DNA of 64,000 nucleotides from CBDFGQ01 sp965247295 (GTDB lineage Bacteria > Chloroflexota > Dehalococcoidia > Lucifugimonadales > JAGWBF01). Position 1 is the stretch's first letter. Each line of letters opens with the position of its first letter. Positions 51,331 through 60,928 of the stretch are shown here, in pieces. The stretch covers positions 124,001 through 188,000 of the forward strand of contig CBDFGQ010000008.1 of NCBI GenBank assembly GCA_965247295.1, in the 5' to 3' direction. The notes under the pieces are model-generated. The model saw only the letters and a program-made list of their open reading frames with translations, ran no database searches and was not told the origin of the DNA. The position numbers and the translations under genes were made by a program.

Positions 51331-51930
51331 TTACACTACCATGTTTTGCGCCGCTCTGGTCATCGCCAGCTTGAATATCTCATAGGGTTGCGCACCAGTA
51401 AATAGCTGATTGCCTATCAGGAAAGCGGGCACTCCCCGTATACCCAGGTTGATAGCCTCCTGGTATTGGGCAAGCACCGTCTCTCGGTAGTAACCCGACT
51501 CTAGCCGCTCCGAAAGCTCCTTCCAGTCTAGCTGGCACTGCAACGCGAGCTCCTGGATCACGGCCATGTCGCCCAGGTTTTTGCCCTCCTCCCAGTAGGC
51601 TTTATACGTGGCCAGGTGGAAGGCATCGAACTGTCCATTTTGCTGCGCGTACTCCGTGGCCTCCAGGCTGTACAATGTATAGGGTGTCAAAGAGGATCTG
51701 CGCATGACCAGCCCTGACTCTATGGCGTAGGTGCGCAGGGGTTCGCTTAGCTGGTCCCCGACCTCTCCCGGCCGGGGCTGACGTGGGACACCTTCCACGG
51801 GTAACTCTGGCCTGAGTAAGAATGCCCTGCCCTCGATCGTTACGTCGTAATCCTGCCTCAGTCTATCGAGCCGCTCCAGGCCGATGTAGCACCACGGTCA
51901 AATATAGTCGTACCAGACCGTCACCTTCAT
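51331..51930 (-). CDS. DsbA/FrnE-like thioredoxin-fold protein, candidate selenoprotein (UPWC)
   Basis: 199 residues if the in-frame TGA at 51900-51898 is read as selenocysteine. The frame opens MKVTVWYDYI, then TGA, then PWCYIGLERLDRL, so TGA stands exactly where the first Cys of the YDxxCPWCYIG motif of FrnE/2-hydroxychromene-2-carboxylate isomerase-like DsbA proteins should be. The rest is intact to the cis-Pro loop (GIRGVPAFLIGNQLFTGAQP). A bSECIS-like hairpin follows: 7-bp stem (51885-51879 with 51872-51865, one bulged C), 6-base loop whose second base is G, 19 bases after the TGA. The protein would be a cytosolic thiol/selenol oxidoreductase. A read error or plain nonsense mutation is the alternative. 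Confidence 0.75.
51865..51900 (-). promoter_or_regulatory. candidate UGA codon and bSECIS hairpin
   Basis: UGA at 51900-51898; 12-base gap; stem AUCGGCC with GG-C-UCGAU around loop UGGAGC. Stem length, G in the first two loop positions and UGA-to-loop spacing of 19 bases fit published bacterial SECIS rules. Confidence 0.6.
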
Positions 51931-52223
51931 GGGAGCCTCGCTGATCGCAGGTCTCTCCTCAGCGTCGGGCATACGTCCTCCTCCGCAGCGTGGGTCGTGT
52001 CCTCCCGTCCTGGCCGCAGGATCGGTATCGAGCTGCACGTTGAGAGGTACTCTACTGGTGCACAGCCCGCGCGCACGACGAATCGCTGTCTCAGGTGCCA
52101 TGATAAACTGGGGGGCGATGGCCGTCAACACGTGCCCTGGGGCGCCCATGTTGTGTTCCCCCGCGGGAATATGTAGAATTCAGGTGGAGTTGGCCCCAGC
52201 CCATCAAGCAATAGGGGGAAGCC

Positions 52224-53135
52224 ATGCCGGTGGAGGACATTCGGAAGTTCTGGGAGCGAACCGGCGCGGCCCTGGCAGAGGTGCAGCTGAACGCCGTGGT
52301 GGAGCCTGTAGAGCAGAGCGATGTCTTCACCGTGGAAGGGCGGATCAAGTCTCGGGCCATTCACAGCGTGGTCATGAGCAGCTTTGAGGGCAGTCGTATC
52401 CGGGCCTGGTACACGCTCCCCGCCGGCGATCCTCCCACCAGGGGCTGGCCGGCCATCATGGAGGTCCCGGGCTACAGTGGTATAATGCCCCTTCCCCTAC
52501 ATCTTGTGCAGTATGGCTACGCTACACTGTCCCTGTACCCCCGCAGCCAGGGGGAGAGCCTCAAGGAGTGGGAAATAGAGGACGGTACCAGGCTCGGCTA
52601 CAATGTGACCGACAGGGAGAGCTACTATTACCGGGGTGCGTACATGGACTGTGTACGTGGGATGGACTTTTTGCATAGCCGCCCGGAGATCGATACAGGG
52701 CGCATCGGGGTGTGGGGCTTTAGCCAGGGAGGAGGACTGAGCCTGGCCACGGCAGCCCTGGACCAACGAGTCTCGGCCTGCGTGGCGGGGGTCCCCTGGC
52801 TGTGCAACTTCCCGGTGGCCGCGGAGATCACCATAGGGCCCTACGTCGAGCTGCACGACTTCATGAAGGAGCAACCGGGCAAGAGGGACGCCGCGTTGGC
52901 TACTCTGGCGTATTTTGACCAGGTCAACCTTGCCGACGCTATCTCCTGCCCAACCCTGATAGCAAGCGCCATCGTCGACGAAGTGCATCCCCTGAGGACC
53001 GTGATGCCCGTCTTCGAGCGGATTCCCGCAATGAAGTCCATCGTCATCTACCCCGAGATAGGCGAGGTCGACCACGGCTACCGGCATGACTTTACCGTCC
53101 ACGCCAAGGCGTGGATGGACCGCTACCTTCGCTGA
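52224..53135 (+). CDS. acetyl-xylan-esterase/dienelactone-hydrolase-like alpha/beta hydrolase
   Basis: 303 residues. WPAIMEVPGYSGIMPLPLHL, RSQGESLKEW and the nucleophile elbow GVWGFSQGGGLSLATAAL (Ser), with ASAIVDEVHPL (Asp) and DHGYRHDF (His) completing the triad, match the AXE1/CE7-like and related hydrolases. It cleaves an ester or lactone in the cytoplasm; no signal peptide is present. Upstream of a CoA-transferase/enoyl-CoA hydratase cluster on the same strand, it may prepare an acid for CoA activation. Confidence 0.82.
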   Translation: MPVEDIRKFWERTGAALAEVQLNAVVEPVEQSDVFTVEGRIKSRAIHSVVMSSFEGSRIRAWYTLPAGDPPTRGWPAIMEVPGYSGIMPLPLHLVQYGYATLSLYPRSQGESLKEWEIEDGTRLGYNVTDRESYYYRGAYMDCVRGMDFLHSRPEIDTGRIGVWGFSQGGGLSLATAALDQRVSACVAGVPWLCNFPVAAEITIGPYVELHDFMKEQPGKRDAALATLAYFDQVNLADAISCPTLIASAIVDEVHPLRTVMPVFERIPAMKSIVIYPEIGEVDHGYRHDFTVHAKAWMDRYLR

Positions 53136-53239
53136 CCCCTATTATCCGCCACCCCCCATAGGTTACACGTGCTCTCGAAGGTAATTCAGGGGGTGTTTCA
53201 TGGCTTCAGTAGAATCTGTCCGCGGAGAGGAGTGAGTGC

Positions 53240-54436
53240 GTGCCAGGTCTACTAGAGGGAGTGCGGGTGTTGGACCTCACCCACTACATCGCGGGTCCCT
53301 ACTGCACCCGCCTGTTTGGCACCCTGGGTGCAGACGTGATCAAGGTAGAGCGGCCGGAGTCCGGCGACCCCGCCCGGCAAATTGGCCCGTTTCCTACCGA
53401 AGTTCCCAATTCCGAGGCCGGTGCCACCTTTCTCTATCTGAATTGCTCGAAAAAGAGCGTGACCCTAAACCTGAAGGAGCCTGAGGGCCGACGGATACTC
53501 ACGGAGCTGGCTAGATCGGCTCACGTACTGGTGGAGAACTTCTCCCCCAGGGTACTCCCATCCCTTGGCCTGGGTTATGAGGAGCTGGCCGCCATCAACC
53601 CACCCCTCGTGATGACCTCCATCTCAAACTACGGCCAAACGGGCCCGTATCGGGACTGGAGGGCAGTGGAAATGAACCTGTACGCCCTTGGTGGCCTCAT
53701 GAATATCACCGGCGAGCCGGACCGGGCTCCCCTGATGGAAGGGGCTCCCCTGGCACAGCTGGGTGCGGGCCAGAATGCCTTCGTCGCCAGCATGACGGCA
53801 CTTCTTTACGCCGAGGAGACAGGGCAGGGGCAGCACGTAGATGTCTCCATCGCCGAGTACGCCACCAACATCCTGGAAAACGCCCTCATGCAGTACAGCT
53901 ATTCGGGTCAGGAATTCGAGCGAGTCGGCAATCGGGGGTATGGACGTGCCGCCTGGGGCATATACCCCTGCCGCGACGGATATGTGGGGGTCATTGCCGG
54001 TCCGGACCACCGCTGGCCAGGCGTGGCCGAGCTCATGGACTGTCCGGAGCTGGGGGATGAAAAGTTCGCCACTCGTTATGGCCGGTTGGTCAACGCGGAC
54101 GAAGCCGAGGCCCTGATGCTACCCTGGCTCCTCGAGCATGACAAGGCCGATATATTCGTGCGGGGCCAGGAGAGGGGCCTAGCCTTCGCCTACGTGGCCA
54201 CCCTACAGGATATCCTTGAAATGGAGCAGCTGGCCGACCGCCACTACTTCGTGGAGCTGGACCATCCCATAGCCGGGAGTTACCGGTACCCGGGCCCTCC
54301 GGTCCGGCCCAGCGAGCCTGCCTGGGTTTATCGGCGTGCCCCGCTGCTGGGTGAGCATAACCATGAGGTGCTGGGGGGGCTGCTGGGCTATTCTGCCGAA
54401 GGCCTGGATGAGCTGGAAAGGACAGGGGTCATCTGA
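53240..54436 (+). CDS. CaiB/BaiF family CoA-transferase
   Basis: 398 residues from GTG 53240 after GGAGTGAG. GVRVLDLTHYIAGPYCTRLFG, LGADVIKVERPESGDPAR, KKSVTLNLKEPEGR and the catalytic-Asp region (HVDVSIAEYATNIL) are typical of class III CoA-transferases. Its stop overlaps the start of the next CoA-transferase (TGATG), so the two are translated together and may form a heteromeric enzyme or act on paired substrates. Confidence 0.9.
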   Translation: MPGLLEGVRVLDLTHYIAGPYCTRLFGTLGADVIKVERPESGDPARQIGPFPTEVPNSEAGATFLYLNCSKKSVTLNLKEPEGRRILTELARSAHVLVENFSPRVLPSLGLGYEELAAINPPLVMTSISNYGQTGPYRDWRAVEMNLYALGGLMNITGEPDRAPLMEGAPLAQLGAGQNAFVASMTALLYAEETGQGQHVDVSIAEYATNILENALMQYSYSGQEFERVGNRGYGRAAWGIYPCRDGYVGVIAGPDHRWPGVAELMDCPELGDEKFATRYGRLVNADEAEALMLPWLLEHDKADIFVRGQERGLAFAYVATLQDILEMEQLADRHYFVELDHPIAGSYRYPGPPVRPSEPAWVYRRAPLLGEHNHEVLGGLLGYSAEGLDELERTGVI

Positions 54437-55734
54437 TGGTGGCGCACCGGACAGAAGCCTCCTGCAGGCCGTTGCCTCTGGAGAACGTTCGGGTCCTGGA
54501 CCTATCCCGAATCTGGGCCGGGCCCTACTCTACCAAGCTACTGGCCGACATGGGCGCCCAGGTGATAAAGATGGAGTCTACCCGGGTGTACGACTCCCAT
54601 AGAGGACCCGTGAGCCCCAGCAGGGGCATCGCCAGTTATCCCGGCAGCGAGCCCGGAGACCAACCCTGGAACCGCAACGGGTGGTTCAACTCCCTCCATA
54701 TGAACAAGTATGGCATCACCCTGGAGCTGACTAGCGATAAGGGCCGCGACCTGTTTGAGGAGCTGGTTTCCATCAGCGACGTCCTGATAGAGAATTTCCG
54801 GTACGGAAGCCTGGCCCGGTTGGGCTACGCCTATGATGAGCTGAGACGGCACCGCCCTGACCTGATCTACGTTTCTATGCCCGCCTTCGGCAACACCGGG
54901 CCCTGGCGCAAGTATCTGGCCTACGGCATCGGGCAGGAGCAGCTCGCCGGCATGGCCCACCTGACGGGGTACCCGGGGGAGGGACCCATGAAGTCGGGGA
55001 TCAACCATGGTGACCCCATAAGCGGCTCTCACGCCGCGGGGATCATCCTGGTCGCCCTCCGATACAGGCGCCGCACCGGCAAGGGCATGTTTATAGACGT
55101 GTCCCAGCAGGAGTCCTCGGTCTCCCTTATCGGGGCTCAGCTGCTGGGGTACCAGATGACGGGAAGGGAGCCCAGCAGGCGGGGCAACAGCAGTGAAACC
55201 TGCGTACCTCACAACGCCTATCCCTGCCGTGGTGAGGATACGTGGGTGACCATAGCCGTCACCTCTGATTCCGAGTGGAGGAGGTTGTGCGAGGCCATGG
55301 GCCGGACAGACCTGGCACGGGACGGCCGCCTGGCAACCGTCAAGGGACGCAGGGCCCATGAGGACCTGATTGACCAGGCAATCCAGGGTTGGACGCGGGA
55401 CTGGGGCCCTTACGAGGTAACCAAGCTGTTGCAGGGCGCGGGGGTACCTGCCAGCCCCATACTGGGGGCGCCGGGCCTTCTCAGTGATCCCCACTACCGC
55501 CGGAGGGGCACCTTTATCGAACAGGACCACCCCTGGGCCGGGAGGCACACTTATCCCGGCATTGCCTGGAAGATGTCCGGGACCCCTGGGCGGATAAGGT
55601 CCCCGGCTCCCGGACTGGGAGAGCACAACCCCTTTATATACGGTAGCCTGCTCGGGTTGGCGGGCTCCCAAATCGAAGAACTGGAGAGGGAGGGGGTCAT
55701 CGGCACCGTGCCTACCGGGTCCCGAATTATCTAG
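54436..55734 (+). CDS. CaiB/BaiF family CoA-transferase
   Basis: 432 residues from ATG 54436. LENVRVLDLSRIWAGPYSTKLLADMGAQVIKMES is the family start; FIDVSQQESSVSLIGAQLL and PHNAYPCRGEDTWVTIAV follow. It differs from its upstream neighbour by an insert after the first CoA-binding motif (SHRGPVSPSRGIASYPGSEP), so the two are diverged paralogues rather than a recent copy. Together with the enoyl-CoA hydratase downstream it suggests activation and hydration of an unsaturated acid. Confidence 0.9.
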   Translation: MVAHRTEASCRPLPLENVRVLDLSRIWAGPYSTKLLADMGAQVIKMESTRVYDSHRGPVSPSRGIASYPGSEPGDQPWNRNGWFNSLHMNKYGITLELTSDKGRDLFEELVSISDVLIENFRYGSLARLGYAYDELRRHRPDLIYVSMPAFGNTGPWRKYLAYGIGQEQLAGMAHLTGYPGEGPMKSGINHGDPISGSHAAGIILVALRYRRRTGKGMFIDVSQQESSVSLIGAQLLGYQMTGREPSRRGNSSETCVPHNAYPCRGEDTWVTIAVTSDSEWRRLCEAMGRTDLARDGRLATVKGRRAHEDLIDQAIQGWTRDWGPYEVTKLLQGAGVPASPILGAPGLLSDPHYRRRGTFIEQDHPWAGRHTYPGIAWKMSGTPGRIRSPAPGLGEHNPFIYGSLLGLAGSQIEELEREGVIGTVPTGSRII

Positions 55735-55831
55735 CTTTCTGGCGGACCGAGCGGTGCCTGGAAGGGGCGCGAGTGGTAGGCCGATGATAACCGGCGTACG
55801 TTAATTCTCACCTATCGCGGGAGGCTGGCCT

Positions 55832-56590
55832 ATGGCGGAAGTAGAATACGATATCAGGGACAGGATCGCTTACATCACCTTGAACCGCCCGGAGAAGCTG
55901 AACGCCATCAACCCGGAGATGCGGCAGCTACTGTGGGATGCCTTCAGGGACGTGGACTCCAACCCAGAGGTCCGGGTCGCCATCATAACGGGGACGGGGA
56001 GGGCCTTTTCGACGGGCCACGACCTGGCGGCCATGGCTGCCGGCCGGGCCAACGAGGGCCTAGCCACCTCGGACCTTTACATAATACAGCAAAACATATG
56101 GAAGCCCATCATCTCGGCCATCAACGGTATCTGCCTGGCCCAGGGATGTGGCCTGGCCCTGGGCAGTGACATCCGCATCGCCTCTCGAGAGGCCCAGTTC
56201 GGCTGGCCCCAGGTCAAGAGAGGCATCTCCTCCGTGAGCGGGCCCGCACTCCTGGCCCAGGTGGTCCCACGAAATATTGCCCTGGAAATCCTGTTTACCG
56301 GCGAGTTCATCACCGCCCAACGGGCCCTTGAGTTGCACCTCGTGAACCAGGTTGTGCCGGCGGAGGAAGTCATGCCTGCCGCGGAGGAAGTGGCGAGGAA
56401 GATACTTCTCAACGCGCCCCTAGCACTGGCAGCTATCAAAGAGGTGACCGTGAATGGTGCGGCCATGGACCTGGACCGGCGGGTTGCCTATGCCCAGGTC
56501 AAGGCGGACCTCATACGTACCACCGAGGACGCCAAGGAAGGCGTGAGGGCCTTTAGCGAGAAGAGGGAACCCATCTGGAAAGGCGTTTAG
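55832..56590 (+). CDS. enoyl-CoA hydratase/isomerase family protein
   Basis: 252 residues, crotonase fold. IAYITLNRPEKLNAINPEM, the oxyanion residues in FSTGHDLAAMA, and CLAQGCGLALGSDIRIASREAQFGWPQVKRGISS are family marks. The first catalytic Glu position of classical hydratases reads Gln/Trp (FGWPQVKRGI), so hydratase activity is not certain; isomerase, hydrolase or lyase members share this fold. Last gene of the acyl-CoA cluster that begins at 52224. Confidence 0.85.
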   Translation: MAEVEYDIRDRIAYITLNRPEKLNAINPEMRQLLWDAFRDVDSNPEVRVAIITGTGRAFSTGHDLAAMAAGRANEGLATSDLYIIQQNIWKPIISAINGICLAQGCGLALGSDIRIASREAQFGWPQVKRGISSVSGPALLAQVVPRNIALEILFTGEFITAQRALELHLVNQVVPAEEVMPAAEEVARKILLNAPLALAAIKEVTVNGAAMDLDRRVAYAQVKADLIRTTEDAKEGVRAFSEKREPIWKGV

Positions 56591-56626
56591 GGCCCCTTAA
56601 GGGTTAATGGGACTGTTGTGTGAGGG

Positions 56627-58234
56627 TCACCGACGGGGAGGAGCCTGTCGTTGAATCGCCGTTACCTCGATTGCTCCCGGGTACCTGCCCGGGCGGCCCT
56701 CTGCGGTGAAAACACCGTTGGAGTCCATGCTCCCGGCCTCAGCATCAGCTACGCTCCATTTGAAGGAAACGTCCGAAAGCAGTATATCGTTCCGGTCATA
56801 AGCCAGTGCCCTGGGCTGCATCCGCTCTCCCAGTGCTAGGCTGATGACGGGAGGTGTAACCTCTACCTTTGCCAGCGGCCCGCGAATCACCAGAGTGGCG
56901 CTCACAGTCTGGGCCACCGGCCCGCTTTCGGTCTGCTGTATCACCTCGGCGCGTATCGCATTTTCGTATATGCCGGGGTAATCGTGAGCGGTTACTACCA
57001 CGAATCTCGACACCTCTCCCACTTCCGGTGGGGTCAGCGACCAGTTAACGTTCGCGGTGGTTACGTCGGCCACATCTCCCTGTAGGCCAATAATGGACAC
57101 ACGGGCAGATTCCCCCGGTGAGAGGACCACGCGCTCCGGGAAGATGACCACCCTCGGCAGCACTAGCAGCGGGTTATTGGAAGGGATAGGGTCAATCACT
57201 ATCACCGTGCCCGTGGCGGAAAGCCGCTCCTCGGTTCCGGGCACACCCATGGACACCTGCACCGCGTCCGCATATATACCGGGCACCTCCCCCGCCGTGA
57301 ATTGTCCGTCTGGAGATAGTCCCCCGGCTCCGGGGTCCAAGATATCCCACCTGGGCTCCAGCGGTGTAACTGGGTTCCCGCGCTGGTCCAGGATCAGGGT
57401 GGTGAACTTCATACGTTGGCCGGGTTTGAGGCTGATGACCTGGGGCAGCACCGTGGTTGTAATGCGGCGTAATATGCTCGTGGGGTCCATAACGCTGATA
57501 TCTACGTTGGTGCTCAATGCTCCCCTGCCTCCCGCCTGCTCGGGAGCCAGGGTGACTCTAAGGGACTTGGGAAAGCTGCCTATTGCCTGGCCAGCGGTGA
57601 AACTGCCGTCCTGGGTGACCGATCCAACCATCGGCTCCAGTATCTCCCAGTTGAATTTCATGTCGGGTATTGCTACACCATTGGCGTCAACCGCCATGGC
57701 TACCAGGCGAAGTGTCTCTTGGGGTTCAACTTCTGCCGTGTCTGGAAAGACGCGGATGCTGGACGGTTGCAAACTGCGTCGGAACTGCTCCACGGTTACC
57801 GTAGCGGTTGCCTGGACCAGGCTTGGGCCGGTGCGGCCAGGGCTCCGTGCAATCACCACTATGGCCGCATCAAAAGTGCCCCTGGTAAACCCTGCGCGGA
57901 ACACCCCGCTGGGAGTGATGGTGCCGGCCCGCGGGTCCGCTACCAGCCAGTTAGTGGTTACCTGGCTCAGCTCTCTCCCTTGCTGATCGAATGCTATGGC
58001 GGATAGCCCGATGCTCTCCCCTGGTGATAGGACGATGCTGGAGGGCACGGGGTGTACCTGGGTCAGCCTCGGCGAGCTCGTCTCCACGATTTCCACATCC
58101 ACTGAGACTGTGGCGGTCAAGGGTGGCATCGAGTGGACATCCTGACCGGGTTGTGATGCGCCGGAGCGGCATCCAGACAGGAGGACTGCGCCCAGGAGAC
58201 CCAGGAAGAAAAAGTGTAGATACCAGGTGTTCAT
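56627..58234 (-). CDS. lipoprotein of tandem Ig-like repeats
   Basis: 535 residues from ATG 58234. Signal peptide with lipobox (FFFLGLLGAVLLSGC). The rest is four to five Ig/Big-2-like repeats of about 95 residues, each with IxLxPGExxxLxxxAxDxxG, a WxxxDPxxGxxxxxGxFxAG centre and a TVTV-type end. An extracellular, lipid-anchored structural or adhesive protein. The C-terminus is a short Arg-rich tail. Lies beside two other envelope genes on the same strand. Confidence 0.8.
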   Translation of the reverse strand: MNTWYLHFFFLGLLGAVLLSGCRSGASQPGQDVHSMPPLTATVSVDVEIVETSSPRLTQVHPVPSSIVLSPGESIGLSAIAFDQQGRELSQVTTNWLVADPRAGTITPSGVFRAGFTRGTFDAAIVVIARSPGRTGPSLVQATATVTVEQFRRSLQPSSIRVFPDTAEVEPQETLRLVAMAVDANGVAIPDMKFNWEILEPMVGSVTQDGSFTAGQAIGSFPKSLRVTLAPEQAGGRGALSTNVDISVMDPTSILRRITTTVLPQVISLKPGQRMKFTTLILDQRGNPVTPLEPRWDILDPGAGGLSPDGQFTAGEVPGIYADAVQVSMGVPGTEERLSATGTVIVIDPIPSNNPLLVLPRVVIFPERVVLSPGESARVSIIGLQGDVADVTTANVNWSLTPPEVGEVSRFVVVTAHDYPGIYENAIRAEVIQQTESGPVAQTVSATLVIRGPLAKVEVTPPVISLALGERMQPRALAYDRNDILLSDVSFKWSVADAEAGSMDSNGVFTAEGRPGRYPGAIEVTAIQRQAPPRR

Positions 58235-58247
58235 AGGCAAGACGTAT

Positions 58248-60023
58248 TCAGTCTAGCCTCCGTGCCCGGTAATAACAAGGCCGCCCTTCATTGCCCCTGA
58301 GTGGGTTATGGCAGGTGGGTGGCTGACGATGGGTGCGCGACCCGTGTGGAGTGTTTCTGAAGTACCCGGAAGACGGCCAGCTCCCCCCCCCCCACTGCTC
58401 CCTCTTCTCGAACCACTCAGGGTGGGCTTCGATCTCTTCCCAGAACAACTCCGAGTGCTCGCCCGAGTACTCGGAGACGCGCTTGACCAGCACGTACTCG
58501 GCTCCCAGCTCAGCTAGCAGGTCATGGGCCCTATCGATGTCCACGTTGCCGGTCCAGCCCATCATCCGCAGCTCCCTGATTAGCCGAACGTTGGAAGCGC
58601 GTTCGTCGTGCCACCCATCTACCAGCCGTCGGTCCGCCATGTAGGGGATCAGAAAGGAGTGCCAGGTCCACAGCCCCACCGAGTAAATGGGGGCCTGGAC
58701 CCCGTCCTCAGCTGGGCGGTGCTCCCCAAGCCATTTCAGGGCCTGCTGGGTCGGTACCGCGACCTGATAGGGAGCCATGTGGTCCCGGGCACGCCACGCG
58801 TCGAGCACCGGAAAGGCCAGGATGGCGAGGAGGACGGCCACGGACAGGCCGTACCACGGGCGGCGAGGCAGACGCGGCCACAGGTCCCGCCCGAAACTGG
58901 CCATGCGTTCAACCAGGGCCCCTCCCAGCAAGGCCATCAAGGGTACCATGTACAGATGAAACCGGGCGGTATCCAGCCCACTGAAGGGATAGACGCGAAT
59001 CAACGGGTTGGCATCGGCGCCCATACTGAACCACACCAGCACAAGGAGCATGATGGCCAGTCCCGCAAGCCGTTGCCGCTCCAGCAAGGCATACACCGTC
59101 CCGCCAATGGCCAGGAGCATAAGGGTGATACCCAGGTAGGAGGGATAGATATGGGCTCCAATGAGCGAAGAGTCCACTATGTTGGTACTGTACGTTGCCA
59201 CGTCCGGCGCCCATAGTCCCGGCACCTCACGCCGGAAGCCCACGTCCAGGGCGTGTACCATGAAAGGAATTCCCCAGGGAGCGACCAATAACGCCGTTAT
59301 GGCCACGAAAAGGGCGGAGAACGCGACCACCTGGCGCCTGGAATATATGCCCGCGATAAGGTGGTACACGAACCACGCAATGAGTCCCAGCCCTAGGGCG
59401 AGGCCGGTCATGTGGTGGACAAGGATGCTGAGGGCCATACAAATGGCTCCCCAAAGCGCCGGCCGCCAGTTGCCGGTCCTCAGGGACCGTTCAAGTAGCA
59501 TGATTGACGCCAGGCCAAGGGGAAGCGCAAGTACCGAAGTGAACCACCCCCACAGGAAGACGGCGCTGAGCACCGGGTAGGCCAGCGCCACCAGTGCCGC
59601 AGACCACCGCCTAAGACCCAGCTCGGTAGCCAGCCAGTATGTAGCCGCGGCAACCGCGCCGTAGGATATGACCAGGAGCGCTGTGTAGACCCAAACCAGG
59701 TCCAGCCTGGTCAGGAAGCTTATGATTCCTACCAGGCCGTAGCCCAGCGGCGGGTAGGAGACCAGATACTGGAACCCACCGTACCAGTAGGGGTCCACCA
59801 GTGGATTGGCCAGCTGCCCCGACGCCGCCAGTTTGGTAACCCAGCTCAGGTGAAGGAAGGTGGCCGTGTCCACACCGGGAGGGTAATCCGGGCCGAAAAT
59901 CGGCCAGACCAGTACCGCTCCCAGAAGTGAGAAGGCGCCTATAATGGCCAGGTACCGATATGCCGTTGCCCAGTCACTGACAGCGATCAGCCGTCCCCAG
60001 GGGAGCTGGGACGTACGGTCCAA
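58248..60023 (-). CDS. polytopic membrane protein (glycosyltransferase-C/YfhO-like), C-terminus frame-shifted
   Basis: 591 residues with about 11 membrane helices followed by a soluble tail. The first loop FGPDYPPGVDTATFLHLSWV has the Asp motif of GT-C-type or 6-pyruvoyl-tetrahydropterin-synthase-related membrane proteins. The C-terminal domain (LLAELGAEYVLVKRVSE) is typical up to a run of 11 G on the coding strand (plus 58383-58393). Beyond it the frame gives an unrelated basic tail, while the shifted frame reads ELAVFRVLQK and stops at 58308, as expected for the family. The run is either a phase-variation tract or an indel error. Confidence 0.7.
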   Translation of the reverse strand: MDRTSQLPWGRLIAVSDWATAYRYLAIIGAFSLLGAVLVWPIFGPDYPPGVDTATFLHLSWVTKLAASGQLANPLVDPYWYGGFQYLVSYPPLGYGLVGIISFLTRLDLVWVYTALLVISYGAVAAATYWLATELGLRRWSAALVALAYPVLSAVFLWGWFTSVLALPLGLASIMLLERSLRTGNWRPALWGAICMALSILVHHMTGLALGLGLIAWFVYHLIAGIYSRRQVVAFSALFVAITALLVAPWGIPFMVHALDVGFRREVPGLWAPDVATYSTNIVDSSLIGAHIYPSYLGITLMLLAIGGTVYALLERQRLAGLAIMLLVLVWFSMGADANPLIRVYPFSGLDTARFHLYMVPLMALLGGALVERMASFGRDLWPRLPRRPWYGLSVAVLLAILAFPVLDAWRARDHMAPYQVAVPTQQALKWLGEHRPAEDGVQAPIYSVGLWTWHSFLIPYMADRRLVDGWHDERASNVRLIRELRMMGWTGNVDIDRAHDLLAELGAEYVLVKRVSEYSGEHSELFWEEIEAHPEWFEKREQWGGGSWPSSGYFRNTPHGSRTHRQPPTCHNPLRGNEGRPCYYRARRLD

Positions 60024-60073
60024 TAAGCAGTCCCGACCTGGCCGTGATCTTATCCAGCATTTGGCCCCCGGCC

Positions 60074-60729
60074 CTACCTAACTCCCGGCTCAGCTACTAC
60101 AGCGAAGAGCCCGAACTCCAACAGCCGGACCTGGAGTATTCCGCGGACTATATGGTAGCTCGTAACAAGGGGAGTCCACCCCGTCTCCTCGTCGTAGCGG
60201 GCGATCAGCAGCCCGGTCGCGCTTTCCTTAGGCTGGGTGAGGCCCTGGATGGGTACCTCCAATACCCATGGGCGTAGTAACTCCGGAGTGACTTGCTTTC
60301 CACGGTGATCGTAGGTACGGAGAAAAAACACCTTGCGCAGTTCTTGGTGGGGAGCAGTGCTTGGAGCGTTCTCCAGGGAGACCGGCTGATAAACGAGCTG
60401 AACCGTGCTGATTATCGAGCCTGCGTCGCTGGCGATCAGCACGCCGTCGGGCGAGCGAAATGAGGAAGTGGGCACCGGGGGAATCGCGGCACCGACATGG
60501 CAAGGGGTAGGACCACCCAAGATACCGCGTTGGCGACCTGGGGTACCTCGACTCGCTTGATATCGGCCTCGCCGATAACGTTAGGAACGGCAGGCCGCGG
60601 ACCCGGTGGCGGAGTCGGCCAGGGGACGTCGGCAAGGGTCAGGCTGGCGTTGGTGAGAATGATCAGTATACCGGATAATACGATCCCCGTGAGAATCAGG
60701 GTGAGGTTCCGAGTCCAATCCCCAGTCAT
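60074..60729 (-). pseudogene. envelope protein split by a one-base frameshift
   Basis: From ATG 60729 the frame has a signal/anchor helix (LTLILTGIVLSGILIILTNAS), a Pro-rich linker and VANAVSWVVLPLAM. Near 60490 it must change frame to continue VGAAIPPVPTSSFRSPDGVL down to 60074 (LLEFGLFAVVAEPG). The two halves fit end to end with no gap, so a single-base indel explains it. No family recognised; secreted or membrane-anchored. Lies upstream of the polytopic membrane protein and the Ig-repeat lipoprotein on the same strand, probably one surface operon. Confidence 0.65.
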
Positions 60730-60928
60730 ATTAAGCGATCTCAGGATAACACGTAGGCCCGAGTTTCATAGGGATGCTGGGGCATCGGGCTCACCCCGCA
60801 GCGTTGTATGTAAGTATATCTGGCGCACGTAACTTAGGTCAACGCCGGTACCGCGTAAGGAAGTCCGGCCGCGTATGGACCGGGTCGTGGGGATACTTTC
60901 GGGCTGCTATGGGAGTTCCTTTGAAGCC

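Noticed and set aside
51898..52149. TGA in the DsbA-like gene as a sign of a genome-wide changed code
   Set aside because: Many intact genes in the window end with TGA at the expected family length, for example dnaN, so TGA is a normal stop here.
54538..55671. 377-codon open frame antisense to a CoA-transferase gene
   Set aside because: Same reason: composition of a shadow frame (Pro/Gly/Val-rich), no ribosome site, and a strong gene on the other strand.
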